Shown here piece after piece: positions 55,554 through 63,029 of a stretch of DNA of 64,000 nt (position 1 is its first letter; the number at the start of each line of letters is the position of its first letter). The notes beneath the pieces are model-generated. The model saw only the letters and a list, made by a program, of their open reading frames with translations, was not told the DNA's origin and did not search any database. A program made the position numbers and the translations under genes. This stretch comes from Lachnoclostridium sp. (GTDB lineage Bacteria > Bacillota > Clostridia > Lachnospirales > Lachnospiraceae), in contig JAMPEY010000010.1 of assembly GCA_023664665.1 (NCBI GenBank), positions 1-64,000 of the forward strand, in the 5' to 3' direction.

Positions 55554-57845
55554 ATGGCAGGAACAATGTTAAAAACAGGCACAAAAGTTTATGAGTACGG
55601 GCAGCCGATGACAGCGCTGCATCTGATTGCGTCCGGTAAGGTTACGGCATTTTATCCGGGAGGACATTATGAGCTGGGCAAGGGAGATGTCATCGGCATC
55701 TGTGAAATCTGCTCAGAGTTTCATTTTATCAGCTACACGGTGCGGGAGGATGCGACGATTTTGACTTATCCCATCACGAATGTGGAAGGTTTGGGGGATT
55801 TTTTGCAGAATCATCAGGATATTGCAAGATTTTTCCTGCTTTCTACATTCCGTCAGCTGAATGAGCTGCAGAATCTTTGCTCGATTTCCCATTTGGAATG
55901 CAGCAATTTATACAGAGAGCTTTTGTCGGACTGTGATAAATATAATCAGTTAAGCAGTCGTTTCAGAATTCAGGCAAAACCCTTGGAGGGGATGGATGAG
56001 CTGACGGCATATTTAAACGACGAGTCGCCGGATTTGTGGCTCAGTGAATACTATGCGGGCATGATGCGTATTTACTCCGGGTCAAGCTGCAAGGAAATTC
56101 TGCAGGAATCGGCGGTGTCACTGGGATTTTTGAGAAAGTGCAGTCTTGACTTCAGAAAAACTTATTCCGGCACGGAAGAGCAGCATGCATACCGTACAAA
56201 GCTGAGTAAATTTTATTTTAGGGAAGACGGGAATGATTTGTTTGAGCGTTTTGCCAATCTGGCAGGAAAGCTGGGAGCGGACTGCGAAGAGTTTGGGGAA
56301 GTGCTTATGATTCTTGAGAGAATCATAAAAGACTACGGAGAAGACCATACTTGCGACAAGACGCAGACGGACAAACGCATTGCGGCATTCCGCTTAAATG
56401 CGGAGCAGAAGAACATTCAGACGGATGAAAAGACGACAGAATCCTCCAATACTTCCGAAGCGGCTTTATCTGAGGAGCTTGTGGATTCTTTGGGAACGAT
56501 ATTGGATTTTGCCGGTGTGGAAGCAGAGACGGAAGACTCTTTCCGCAAACATATACAGGAATACAGACAGCTTGAGGATAAGGCGGATACGGATGAGGCG
56601 GCGAACCGTCTGCGCAGGATGTTGACGGAAGAATTTTATCTCATTTACAGCGCTGTTTTTGAAAATACGCTGGATGCGGCAGAGATTCCGCTGCCTGTGC
56701 TTATGTTTTTATATTTCGGTTATGTGGACGAAGAACTTGCAGGCATCGGGAATGCGGGGATTCTTGCAAGGATTGCGGGACAGATAACGGATCACAGCGA
56801 CTTGGGAGTTTATACATTTTATGATTGGCTGTTGGCGGTCTATGACGGAAATAAGGTTCCCAGCCGTGATGAATTCGGTCAGGATTATGCGGAATATCTG
56901 AGTAAGCAGAAACAGGCGGGAAATATTACGGACAGACAGCTTCGCGATCTGCAGGAAGACGGCATGGAGAAGGTGAGGTTTGAACTGAAAAATATGTTCC
57001 CCACAGCCAATAAGATCACCTATGGCCGTGTCACTACCTTTTGTCCGCTGTTTGTCAAAGAAGATGTGTTAAAAGATTTGGAGGATTCCTATGTGACTCC
57101 GTCAAAAATCGCACGCTCCCTGCAGATGATCAAAGCCGTGGATTATACCGCATTTTACCGCGAGAGTCTGGATATGGACAATATAGCCGTGATGGGGAAG
57201 GAGCCGATACATCTGGAATATCTGCCGGATGTGATTTTGCTTCCCAATATCGGCATACGAGGCATTTTGTGGCAGGAAATCGAAGGAAAAGTACGAAACA
57301 GTCCGAGCCGTATGTTCCTTTCCGTTTTCCATCTGGAGGATTTGGATTCCTCCATGATAAGGATGACGGGAGATTTCCGCTGGGAGCTGTGCAAGCGTGT
57401 GCAGGGCGGCCGCTGGAACGACCTTACCGAGCCTTCCCTTACCAGCGAATATTTCGACTATATTCAGTTTTACAAAAAGAACCGCGATTTGAGCACGGAG
57501 GCAAAAGAAAAGCTGCGTTCGGGCTTACAGCGCGCAAAGAACAGCTTTAAGGAAATGTTTATCAGGGATTATATGATGTGGATTTTGTTTGAAGGGAAAA
57601 ATTCACCCAGAATGAACAAGGTAGCGCGTAAGATATTCTTTACCTACTGTCCTTTTCCTGATGATATCTGTACCGTGCTGGCTCAGAATCCGCTTTATGC
57701 GGAGCTTCTCGAAAGGAGGAGAATCAAGACCGCTCAGAAGCTCCATCATCTGGATGTGCTGGTGAAAAAGTTAAGGAACAGCGGAACCGTAGTACCCGAG
57801 ACTTTGGAGCAGGAGCTTTTGTATGTTGAGGGCAAAGTGAACTGA
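55554..57845 (+). CDS. Large protein with N-terminal cyclic-nucleotide-binding-like domain, function unknown
   Basis: A 763-residue cytosolic protein. Residues 1-110 fit a cNMP-binding beta roll (TKVYEYGQPMTALHLIASGKVTAF, LGKGDVIGI), followed by a helix like that of Crp. There is no helix-turn-helix; instead about 650 largely helical residues of no family I know, with a low-complexity linker near 280-300. It has no signal peptide. Its position between the polysaccharide operon and the peptide-like locus suggests a second-messenger-controlled adaptor or regulator. Whether it binds a nucleotide is open. Confidence 0.65.
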   Translation: MAGTMLKTGTKVYEYGQPMTALHLIASGKVTAFYPGGHYELGKGDVIGICEICSEFHFISYTVREDATILTYPITNVEGLGDFLQNHQDIARFFLLSTFRQLNELQNLCSISHLECSNLYRELLSDCDKYNQLSSRFRIQAKPLEGMDELTAYLNDESPDLWLSEYYAGMMRIYSGSSCKEILQESAVSLGFLRKCSLDFRKTYSGTEEQHAYRTKLSKFYFREDGNDLFERFANLAGKLGADCEEFGEVLMILERIIKDYGEDHTCDKTQTDKRIAAFRLNAEQKNIQTDEKTTESSNTSEAALSEELVDSLGTILDFAGVEAETEDSFRKHIQEYRQLEDKADTDEAANRLRRMLTEEFYLIYSAVFENTLDAAEIPLPVLMFLYFGYVDEELAGIGNAGILARIAGQITDHSDLGVYTFYDWLLAVYDGNKVPSRDEFGQDYAEYLSKQKQAGNITDRQLRDLQEDGMEKVRFELKNMFPTANKITYGRVTTFCPLFVKEDVLKDLEDSYVTPSKIARSLQMIKAVDYTAFYRESLDMDNIAVMGKEPIHLEYLPDVILLPNIGIRGILWQEIEGKVRNSPSRMFLSVFHLEDLDSSMIRMTGDFRWELCKRVQGGRWNDLTEPSLTSEYFDYIQFYKKNRDLSTEAKEKLRSGLQRAKNSFKEMFIRDYMMWILFEGKNSPRMNKVARKIFFTYCPFPDDICTVLAQNPLYAELLERRRIKTAQKLHHLDVLVKKLRNSGTVVPETLEQELLYVEGKVN

Positions 57846-57875
57846 AAATAATTTGGGTAACTTGGCCGGCAGGGC

Positions 57876-57904
57876 TTGACAGAGACGGCGAATCGGAATA
57901 TAAT
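57876..57904 (+). promoter_or_regulatory. Strong promoter of the leader-bearing small protein gene
   Basis: TTGACA (57876-57881), a 17-bp spacer and TATAAT (57899-57904), a full consensus promoter about 115 bp before the start codon. The long leader has no recognised riboswitch. Confidence 0.87.
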
Positions 57905-58020
57905 CTTATTAAGAGGGTACATATGTACTTTTATCGTTGTGTAAAGTGAAATAGTAGTTATGTTTTGCCCAGGATGACGGAAAGGATGCAGTTTTTCCGA
58001 GCGGGCGGGGAGGTAAGAAG

Positions 58021-58449
58021 ATGAAAGAATATGAAAGTCCTATTGTTCTTGTTGATCAGGAGTTGTCCGAGGATGTTTATATGACCGGAAGCGGTTCCGG
58101 CGACTGCTGGACCATGACGGTAGAGGTTGCCCAGAGAAATGCGGGCGAAGGAAATACCAATTTCCGTGTGGCGGCAACACATTCCACCGGGCTTCATATT
58201 TCAACGGAGACAGTGGTTACCGTTACCTTTAACCAGCCGGTTAATTCGGTTAACTTTGAAGGCTTTGAGACCAGCATAAACGGCAATGTGGCAGTATTGA
58301 CCCGTTCCAGCCATGCCAACGCTTATGGGAACAGCGATAATTTCAATACGCTGATGACCGTGAACAGTGCCGATTCCGATACGCTGGAGGTTGTGGCTGC
58401 CACCATCGACTGCGCCCATGCCGTGAATGTACAGGGCGGATATGATTGA
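58021..58449 (+). CDS. Small protein with peptide-leader-like N terminus, putative export substrate
   Basis: A 142-residue protein, no named family. The first 27 residues (MKEYESPIVLVDQELSEDVY then MTGSGSG) look like a ribosomal-peptide leader: charged, with an LSEDVY helix and a Gly-Ser end suited to cleavage; I recall similar KYE-P-VLVNEELAEGVYAASG leaders in Lachnospiraceae. The core starts DCW and is a predicted beta sandwich (VTVTFNQPVNSVNF, NGNVAVLTR). It holds two Cys, C29 and C131, near its ends, a pattern like N- to C-terminal disulfides of some carbohydrate-binding modules. GGGGAGG precedes the ATG. A strong promoter and a downstream hairpin suggest high expression relative to the ABC exporter gene. 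Confidence 0.7.
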   Translation: MKEYESPIVLVDQELSEDVYMTGSGSGDCWTMTVEVAQRNAGEGNTNFRVAATHSTGLHISTETVVTVTFNQPVNSVNFEGFETSINGNVAVLTRSSHANAYGNSDNFNTLMTVNSADSDTLEVVAATIDCAHAVNVQGGYD

Positions 58450-58485
58450 TGCGCAAACGCAGAGGATATGAATAAGATTTTTACG

Positions 58486-58524
58486 GGGCTGCCGCATTCA
58501 TGCATAATGTGGCAGCCCTGTTTG
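58486..58524 (+). terminator. Hairpin between the small protein gene and the ABC exporter, partial terminator
   Basis: GGGCTGCCGCATT pairs with AATGTGGCAGCCC over 13 positions (one G-U), followed by TGTTTGTGGTTT. The weak T tract would let part of transcription pass into the exporter gene, as is common after precursor genes. Confidence 0.7.
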
Positions 58525-58564
58525 TGGTTTGGACAGCGTTTTGGAGAAAGGAGCCGGCAATGCC

Positions 58565-60310
58565 ATGAAAGAGAAAATTTCATTTATCATAGGCCGCGTC
58601 AAGGCGGGAAGACTGCAGGAAATGTGGCATCAGACGGTATGGATTTATCAATATGCCAGACAGCATTGGGCGGCGATGATTTTTTATACCCTGCTTGGCA
58701 TGACAGGGACGGTGCTGTCTCTGGTAGGCGGTCTGGCTTCCAAGAATCTGGTGGATATCATTACGGGACATGAGACGGGAAAACTGATGGCTACATTCTG
58801 TATGCTGATCGGAATGAATGTGGGCAATACTCTGGTGAACCAGATAACAAATTATATTTCCGCCAAGATCAGCATGAGAGTGGACGCCGAAATCAAGTCC
58901 GATATTTTTGCCAAGATATTGGTGACGGATTGGGAATCTCTTACCAATTACCATACGGGGGACCTACTGGTCAGATGGAGTTCGGATGCGGGAAATATTT
59001 CTACGGGGGTATTAAATTTTATTCCTAATCTGGTGATTTATCTCTTTCGCTTTGTCAGCGCTTTTGCAATGGTTATTTATTATGACGCCAGTTTTGCGGT
59101 CTTTGCCTTTATCAGCATGCCGGTGAGCTTGATTTTGTCCAAAACCTTAATGAAACGCATGGTGAATAATAATAAGCGGAGCGCCGCTATGGGAGCCAAA
59201 ATGTCGGGATTTAACCAGGAGGCGTTTTCTAATATACAAACCATAAAAGCATTTGATTTGATTTCACTATATGTAAAAAGATTGAAGCAGATTCAGCAGG
59301 AATACATAAACATGAAGTTGGATTTCCAGAAAATGTCCATGGGAACCTCTCTGTTGATGACCACCGTTGCCATGATAGTCTCATACAGCGCTTATGGCTG
59401 GGGGATTTACAGGGTTTGGAGCAATGCCATTTCTTACGGTACCATGACCTTGTTTCTCAGTCTTTCCTCCACCCTCACAGGCACTTTGAACAACTTGACT
59501 TCCCTTGTGCCTACTGCCATAGGGCTTACCACTTCCGCAGGCAGGCTGATGGATATTGTGGAAATGCCCAGAGAGGATTACAGCCGGAATGAAGCGGTGG
59601 AAAAGTTTCGGAAGAGATTTTGTGAGACGGGCATCAGCCTTATTGTGAAAGATATCTCTTTTGCCTACCATAACAAAACGGAAGTGTTTTCCCACGCTTT
59701 CCTTGAGGCGCATCCCCATGAAATCGTAGCGTTGGTGGGTCCCTCGGGGGAAGGAAAGACAACCATGCTCCGCATTATACTGTCTCTGATACGCCCGAGT
59801 GAGGGCGAAGTCCTGCTCTGCGGCTCCCATGGATCCGATAAAGATTCCATTCCCTTAAGCGCTTCCGCCAGAAAGCTGTTTTCCTATGTGCCTCAGGGAA
59901 ATACCATGTTTTCGGGAACCATTGCGGAGAATATGAGAAATGTAAAGCCAGACGCCACGGATGAAGAGATTGAAGAGGCGCTTCGCCTTGCCTGCGCGTG
60001 GGACTTTGTGAGCAGGCTGCCGGAAGGCATTTACAGTATGGTACAGGAGAGGGGTGGCGGTTTTTCGGAAGGGCAGTCCCAGAGGCTTTCCATTGCAAGG
60101 GCGCTGCTCCGCAAATCGCCCATACTGCTCTTGGATGAGGCAACCTCGGCTCTGGATGTGGAAACGGAACAGGAGGTTTTAAAGCATATTGTTCAGGACG
60201 ATTATCCCAGAACCTGTATCGTGACCACTCACAGGCCCACGGTTTTAAGCTCATGCAATCGTATCTATACCATTAAGGACAAACAATGTGTGGTGACCAA
60301 ACTTACATAA
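58565..60310 (+). CDS. ABC exporter (permease-ATPase fusion) without peptidase domain
   Basis: A 581-residue half transporter. Six membrane helices (about 30-300) precede an ATPase domain with Walker A GPSGEGKTT, Q-loop YVPQGNTMFSG, signature FSEGQSQRLSIARAL, Walker B ILLLDEATSALD and a switch His in TTHRP. The signature has SEGQS instead of LSGGQ. No C39 peptidase domain is present, so any leader must be removed by another protease, for instance the S26 enzyme at 61568. It lies directly after the small protein gene and is its likely exporter. Its 3' end overlaps the convergent gene by 8 nt. Confidence 0.87.
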   Translation: MKEKISFIIGRVKAGRLQEMWHQTVWIYQYARQHWAAMIFYTLLGMTGTVLSLVGGLASKNLVDIITGHETGKLMATFCMLIGMNVGNTLVNQITNYISAKISMRVDAEIKSDIFAKILVTDWESLTNYHTGDLLVRWSSDAGNISTGVLNFIPNLVIYLFRFVSAFAMVIYYDASFAVFAFISMPVSLILSKTLMKRMVNNNKRSAAMGAKMSGFNQEAFSNIQTIKAFDLISLYVKRLKQIQQEYINMKLDFQKMSMGTSLLMTTVAMIVSYSAYGWGIYRVWSNAISYGTMTLFLSLSSTLTGTLNNLTSLVPTAIGLTTSAGRLMDIVEMPREDYSRNEAVEKFRKRFCETGISLIVKDISFAYHNKTEVFSHAFLEAHPHEIVALVGPSGEGKTTMLRIILSLIRPSEGEVLLCGSHGSDKDSIPLSASARKLFSYVPQGNTMFSGTIAENMRNVKPDATDEEIEEALRLACAWDFVSRLPEGIYSMVQERGGGFSEGQSQRLSIARALLRKSPILLLDEATSALDVETEQEVLKHIVQDDYPRTCIVTTHRPTVLSSCNRIYTIKDKQCVVTKLT

Positions 60311-61466
60311 AGTTTTTGATGGTTTTGAGAATGGTTTCCACGGCGGAAGGCATGGGGGTACAATGCAGGCGGCAGATGAGGATGCGCTCTGACAGTTTCT
60401 CCACAAATTGCAGATTCTGATTTTGCATATCCTGATTCCAAGAGGGAGTGATAAGTCTTTGAAGCAGAAAAAACTGCTTTTTGTCGCAAGAAAGCTCTTC
60501 CACGAAATCTTCCTTCGCCTGTTTCAGCAAAATAATACCGCCTAAGGGATGGGTTTCGGTATCGAAAATGCGGGATGTGCCGCACCAGGGAATTCCGTGT
60601 ATGACGGGTTCCTTGTCCCGAAATGCCAGCAGATTCAAATCGCCGTTCAATATGGGGGCATTAAAAAAGTTGTGCCATAAACCGGCATGGGTGGACTTGC
60701 CGGTGCCGGAGGACGCCGAGAACAGCCATGCCTTGCCGCCGTACAATATGGAAGAGGAGTGGAGGGCCGCCATATGGTGTGTGCCTGCCAGAAGGAGATA
60801 GACAAGCCTCATGGCGCCGGAGAGCTGTTCATAAAAGTCTTCCCTGTAGGGCGGAGTGAAATAAATAATGGCTTTGGAGGCATCTTTTGAAATTTTAGCC
60901 TCCGTGATTTGGGAAGCGGCGGGAAAAAGAAGAATATAACAGTCCTCTGCCTCCATCACAATCAGTTCTTCGTTGCGGACCAATACCCTGCCGTTTATGT
61001 GGCGGCGGGGTTTTCCTATGTGCAGGGAAACATGCTGGTGGAAATCGGGGCATTCGCCGGGAGAATTTATCAAAAACGGAGAAAAGGCGGGAGGAAACGC
61101 TTCTGTGGGAGCCGAAAAGCGGATGGTAAGACCGCCGATTGCAAGATACTTGTCGGGAAAAATCTGACTTGTCGCAATTTCCTGCGTATTTTCCAATGCT
61201 CCACAGGAAAGCAGTTTCTCTACAAAGGATTCCAAGTCTTTTTTCAACAGGGGCATTTCTTCCGCAGGGGTTTGGTAATGCTTGGCGCAAAGGGAAACAA
61301 GCTCTTCCGTTGTCCGGAAATCTTTCAAAAGCTCCCACAGATAGCAGCCGGTTTCGTTTATCTGTATGCCGTGTCCACGGTCTGAAATCATCTGCCCAAA
61401 GGGAAGCAGATAAAAAATTCCTGAAATTTCCTGCAGTGCATAAAAGGGATTTCGCCTGATGAGCAT
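60303..61466 (-). CDS. PqqD-HprK fusion: leader-binding domain joined to an HPr-kinase-like domain
   Basis: A 387-residue protein. Residues 1-95 are PqqD-like (NPFYALQEISGIFYLLPFGQ, then INETGCYLWELL, then a helix pair ending VEKLLSCGALE). About 105-387 resemble HprK-type kinases: HSSSILYGGKAWLFSASSGT leading into a P-loop SGTGKSTH, then an acidic site NGDLNLL and a Gly-rich GTSRIFDTETHPLGGIILL. HprK-like kinases phosphorylate the C-terminal Ser of some lasso peptides; the PqqD domain suggests peptide recognition in cis. The start at 61466 has AAGGAGG upstream. An extended -10 (TGCTATAAT) lies at 61537-61529. No lasso cyclase or transglutaminase-like protease is nearby. Confidence 0.82.
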   Translation of the reverse strand: MLIRRNPFYALQEISGIFYLLPFGQMISDRGHGIQINETGCYLWELLKDFRTTEELVSLCAKHYQTPAEEMPLLKKDLESFVEKLLSCGALENTQEIATSQIFPDKYLAIGGLTIRFSAPTEAFPPAFSPFLINSPGECPDFHQHVSLHIGKPRRHINGRVLVRNEELIVMEAEDCYILLFPAASQITEAKISKDASKAIIYFTPPYREDFYEQLSGAMRLVYLLLAGTHHMAALHSSSILYGGKAWLFSASSGTGKSTHAGLWHNFFNAPILNGDLNLLAFRDKEPVIHGIPWCGTSRIFDTETHPLGGIILLKQAKEDFVEELSCDKKQFFLLQRLITPSWNQDMQNQNLQFVEKLSERILICRLHCTPMPSAVETILKTIKNFM

Positions 61467-61567
61467 GTATGTATCCTCCTTCGCATCACTTGGTGCCATA
61501 AATCAAAATGTACATCCGCCTATAAATTATTATAGCATTGGGGACGGGGAAATGCTACAATAAAGGC

Positions 61568-62029
61568 ATGGAAAAGACAGGTTTGGAAAACGATAAAGTC
61601 AATATTGAAGAGCTGCTGAAAGAGGGGCATACCGTTCAGGTAAAGCCCAAGGGTTACAGTATGTATCCTTTGTTTGTGCCGGGGCGGGATGAGGCCGTGA
61701 TTGCGCCGGTGAAGGATAACATGTGTCTGAAGCGCGGAGATGTGGTGCTTTACCGCAGGAGGGAAAGTATGCTGGTCATGCACCGCATCTGGAAATGCAG
61801 GGGAGACCGGTTCTATCTGGTGGGCGATAATGAGAGCAGACCGGAAGGCCCTCTGTCAGGAGAGCAGATAAAGGGGATTCTGGTGGGAATTGTCCGCAAG
61901 GGAAAATATTTCTCGGTCAGACAACCGATGTATCGGATGCTCTCGGGGTTATGGCTGGCACTAAGACCCTTACGCCCCATTTTGTCAAAAGCGGCGGCAG
62001 GGGGGAAGCGTTTTTTGAAAATTCGTTAG
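61568..62029 (+). CDS. S24/S26-family signal peptidase-like protein
   Basis: A 153-residue protein of the small S26 type. GYSMYPLF carries the catalytic Ser; MLVMHRIW carries a His at the place of the general base, as in ER/SipW-type signal peptidases; GDNESRPEGPLS is the conserved GDN loop. A hydrophobic stretch near the C terminus (about 120-140) may anchor it. ATG 61568 is chosen over a TTG at 61538. Only 101 bp separate it from the divergent PqqD-HprK gene; it could process the 58021 protein. Confidence 0.78.
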   Translation: MEKTGLENDKVNIEELLKEGHTVQVKPKGYSMYPLFVPGRDEAVIAPVKDNMCLKRGDVVLYRRRESMLVMHRIWKCRGDRFYLVGDNESRPEGPLSGEQIKGILVGIVRKGKYFSVRQPMYRMLSGLWLALRPLRPILSKAAAGGKRFLKIR

Positions 62030-62046
62030 AGTTTGTTAAAAAAATA

Positions 62047-62076
62047 TTGTACATTCCGGGTAAGAGGTGTTATAAT
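62047..62076 (+). promoter_or_regulatory. Promoter of the PocR-MCP gene
   Basis: TTGTAC (62047-62052), an 18-bp spacer and TATAAT (62071-62076) preceded by TGT, giving an extended -10. Confidence 0.7.
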
Positions 62077-62130
62077 GAATGGGAGAGAATTACAGCTGGC
62101 TCAGACAACAAATCAGGAAGAGGGTAAGGT

Positions 62131-62916
62131 ATGAAAATACAGGATTTTACAGATATGGAAAAGTTTGAGGAAATCATGTCCAGTTGGGCGAAATCCACGG
62201 GGCTTGCAACCGTAGCGGTGGGAATGGACGGAGAGTACATTTCCGAGTGCTATAATTTTACGGATTTCTGTATTAAGTATACCAGAGGCTCCGCGGAGGG
62301 GAAACGCCGCTGCGAGCAGTGTGACAGGGACGGAAAAGGTGTTTACCACTGTCATGCGGGACTGATAGATTTTGGAATTGATTTGGTAGTGAGCGGAAAG
62401 AAAGTGGGTTCCGTTATCGGGGGTCAGGTACTTCCGGAGAATCCCGACGAGAACAAATTCCGTCAGGTGGCGAAAGAAATTGGCGTGGAAGAGGAAGCTT
62501 ATCTGAAAGCGCTGAAGGAAGTAAATGTTAAGACGGAAGAACAGATTCATGCTTCTGCCAATCTGCTGGGTGAGGTTTTAAACAATTTCATTAACTTTGA
62601 ATATAATAAAAAGTATAACGGTGATTTGATTGACAGACTGACTACCGGCGTGTCAAAATGTGAAAAGCTTGTTCTTGATATCCAGCAGAACACGGCTGAT
62701 TTGAACCGTATTCAGCAGAGACAGAATATATTGGCGTTAAATGCCAGCATAGAGGCGGCAAGAGCCGGCGACGCCGGAAAGGGCTTTGCGGTTGTTGCCA
62801 AGGAAGTGGGAAGCCTGTCCGTGGAGAGCAGGCGGTTGAATGAGCAGATATTCAAGACGATAAACAGCATTTCCCAAGTAGTGCATGATATGACTGCAGG
62901 AAACGAATTGGGCTGA
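62131..62916 (+). CDS. Soluble PocR sensor fused to a chemoreceptor signalling domain
   Basis: A 261-residue cytosolic protein. Residues 1-155 fit a PocR ligand-binding domain with the Cys motif [10 protein letters not shown] and [16 protein letters not shown]; residues 165-261 hold the tip of an MCP signalling hairpin ([32 protein letters not shown] in two parts). There is no membrane helix, and the hairpin is short, so it may act as a soluble receptor with the chemotaxis or another kinase. The ligand is not known; PocR domains bind hydrocarbon or propanediol-like ligands in some proteins. Confidence 0.85.
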   Translation: MKIQDFTDMEKFEEIMSSWAKSTGLATVAVGMDGEYISECYNFTDFCIKYTRGSAEGKRRCEQCDRDGKGVYHCHAGLIDFGIDLVVSGKKVGSVIGGQVLPENPDENKFRQVAKEIGVEEEAYLKALKEVNVKTEEQIHASANLLGEVLNNFINFEYNKKYNGDLIDRLTTGVSKCEKLVLDIQQNTADLNRIQQRQNILALNASIEAARAGDAGKGFAVVAKEVGSLSVESRRLNEQIFKTINSISQVVHDMTAGNELG

Positions 62917-62931
62917 GAAAACAGAGAGTGA

Positions 62932-62963
62932 CCTGTGCCGGCAGTTGTCGGCACAGGTTTTTT
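62932..62963 (+). terminator. Intrinsic terminator after the PocR-MCP gene
   Basis: CCTGTGCCG and CGGCACAGG form a perfect 9-bp stem with an 8-nt loop followed by TTTTTT. Confidence 0.9.
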
Positions 62964-63029
62964 CACATAACAGAAAGCTGCTGCAGAGGGACTGTTTTCT
63001 ATAAGAGCGCAGGAAAGGTGTGACTTCAG

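Noticed and set aside
57876..62029. Classical lasso-peptide cluster
   Set aside because: No asparagine-synthetase-like cyclase or B2 transglutaminase-type protease is present, and the candidate substrate is 142 residues long.
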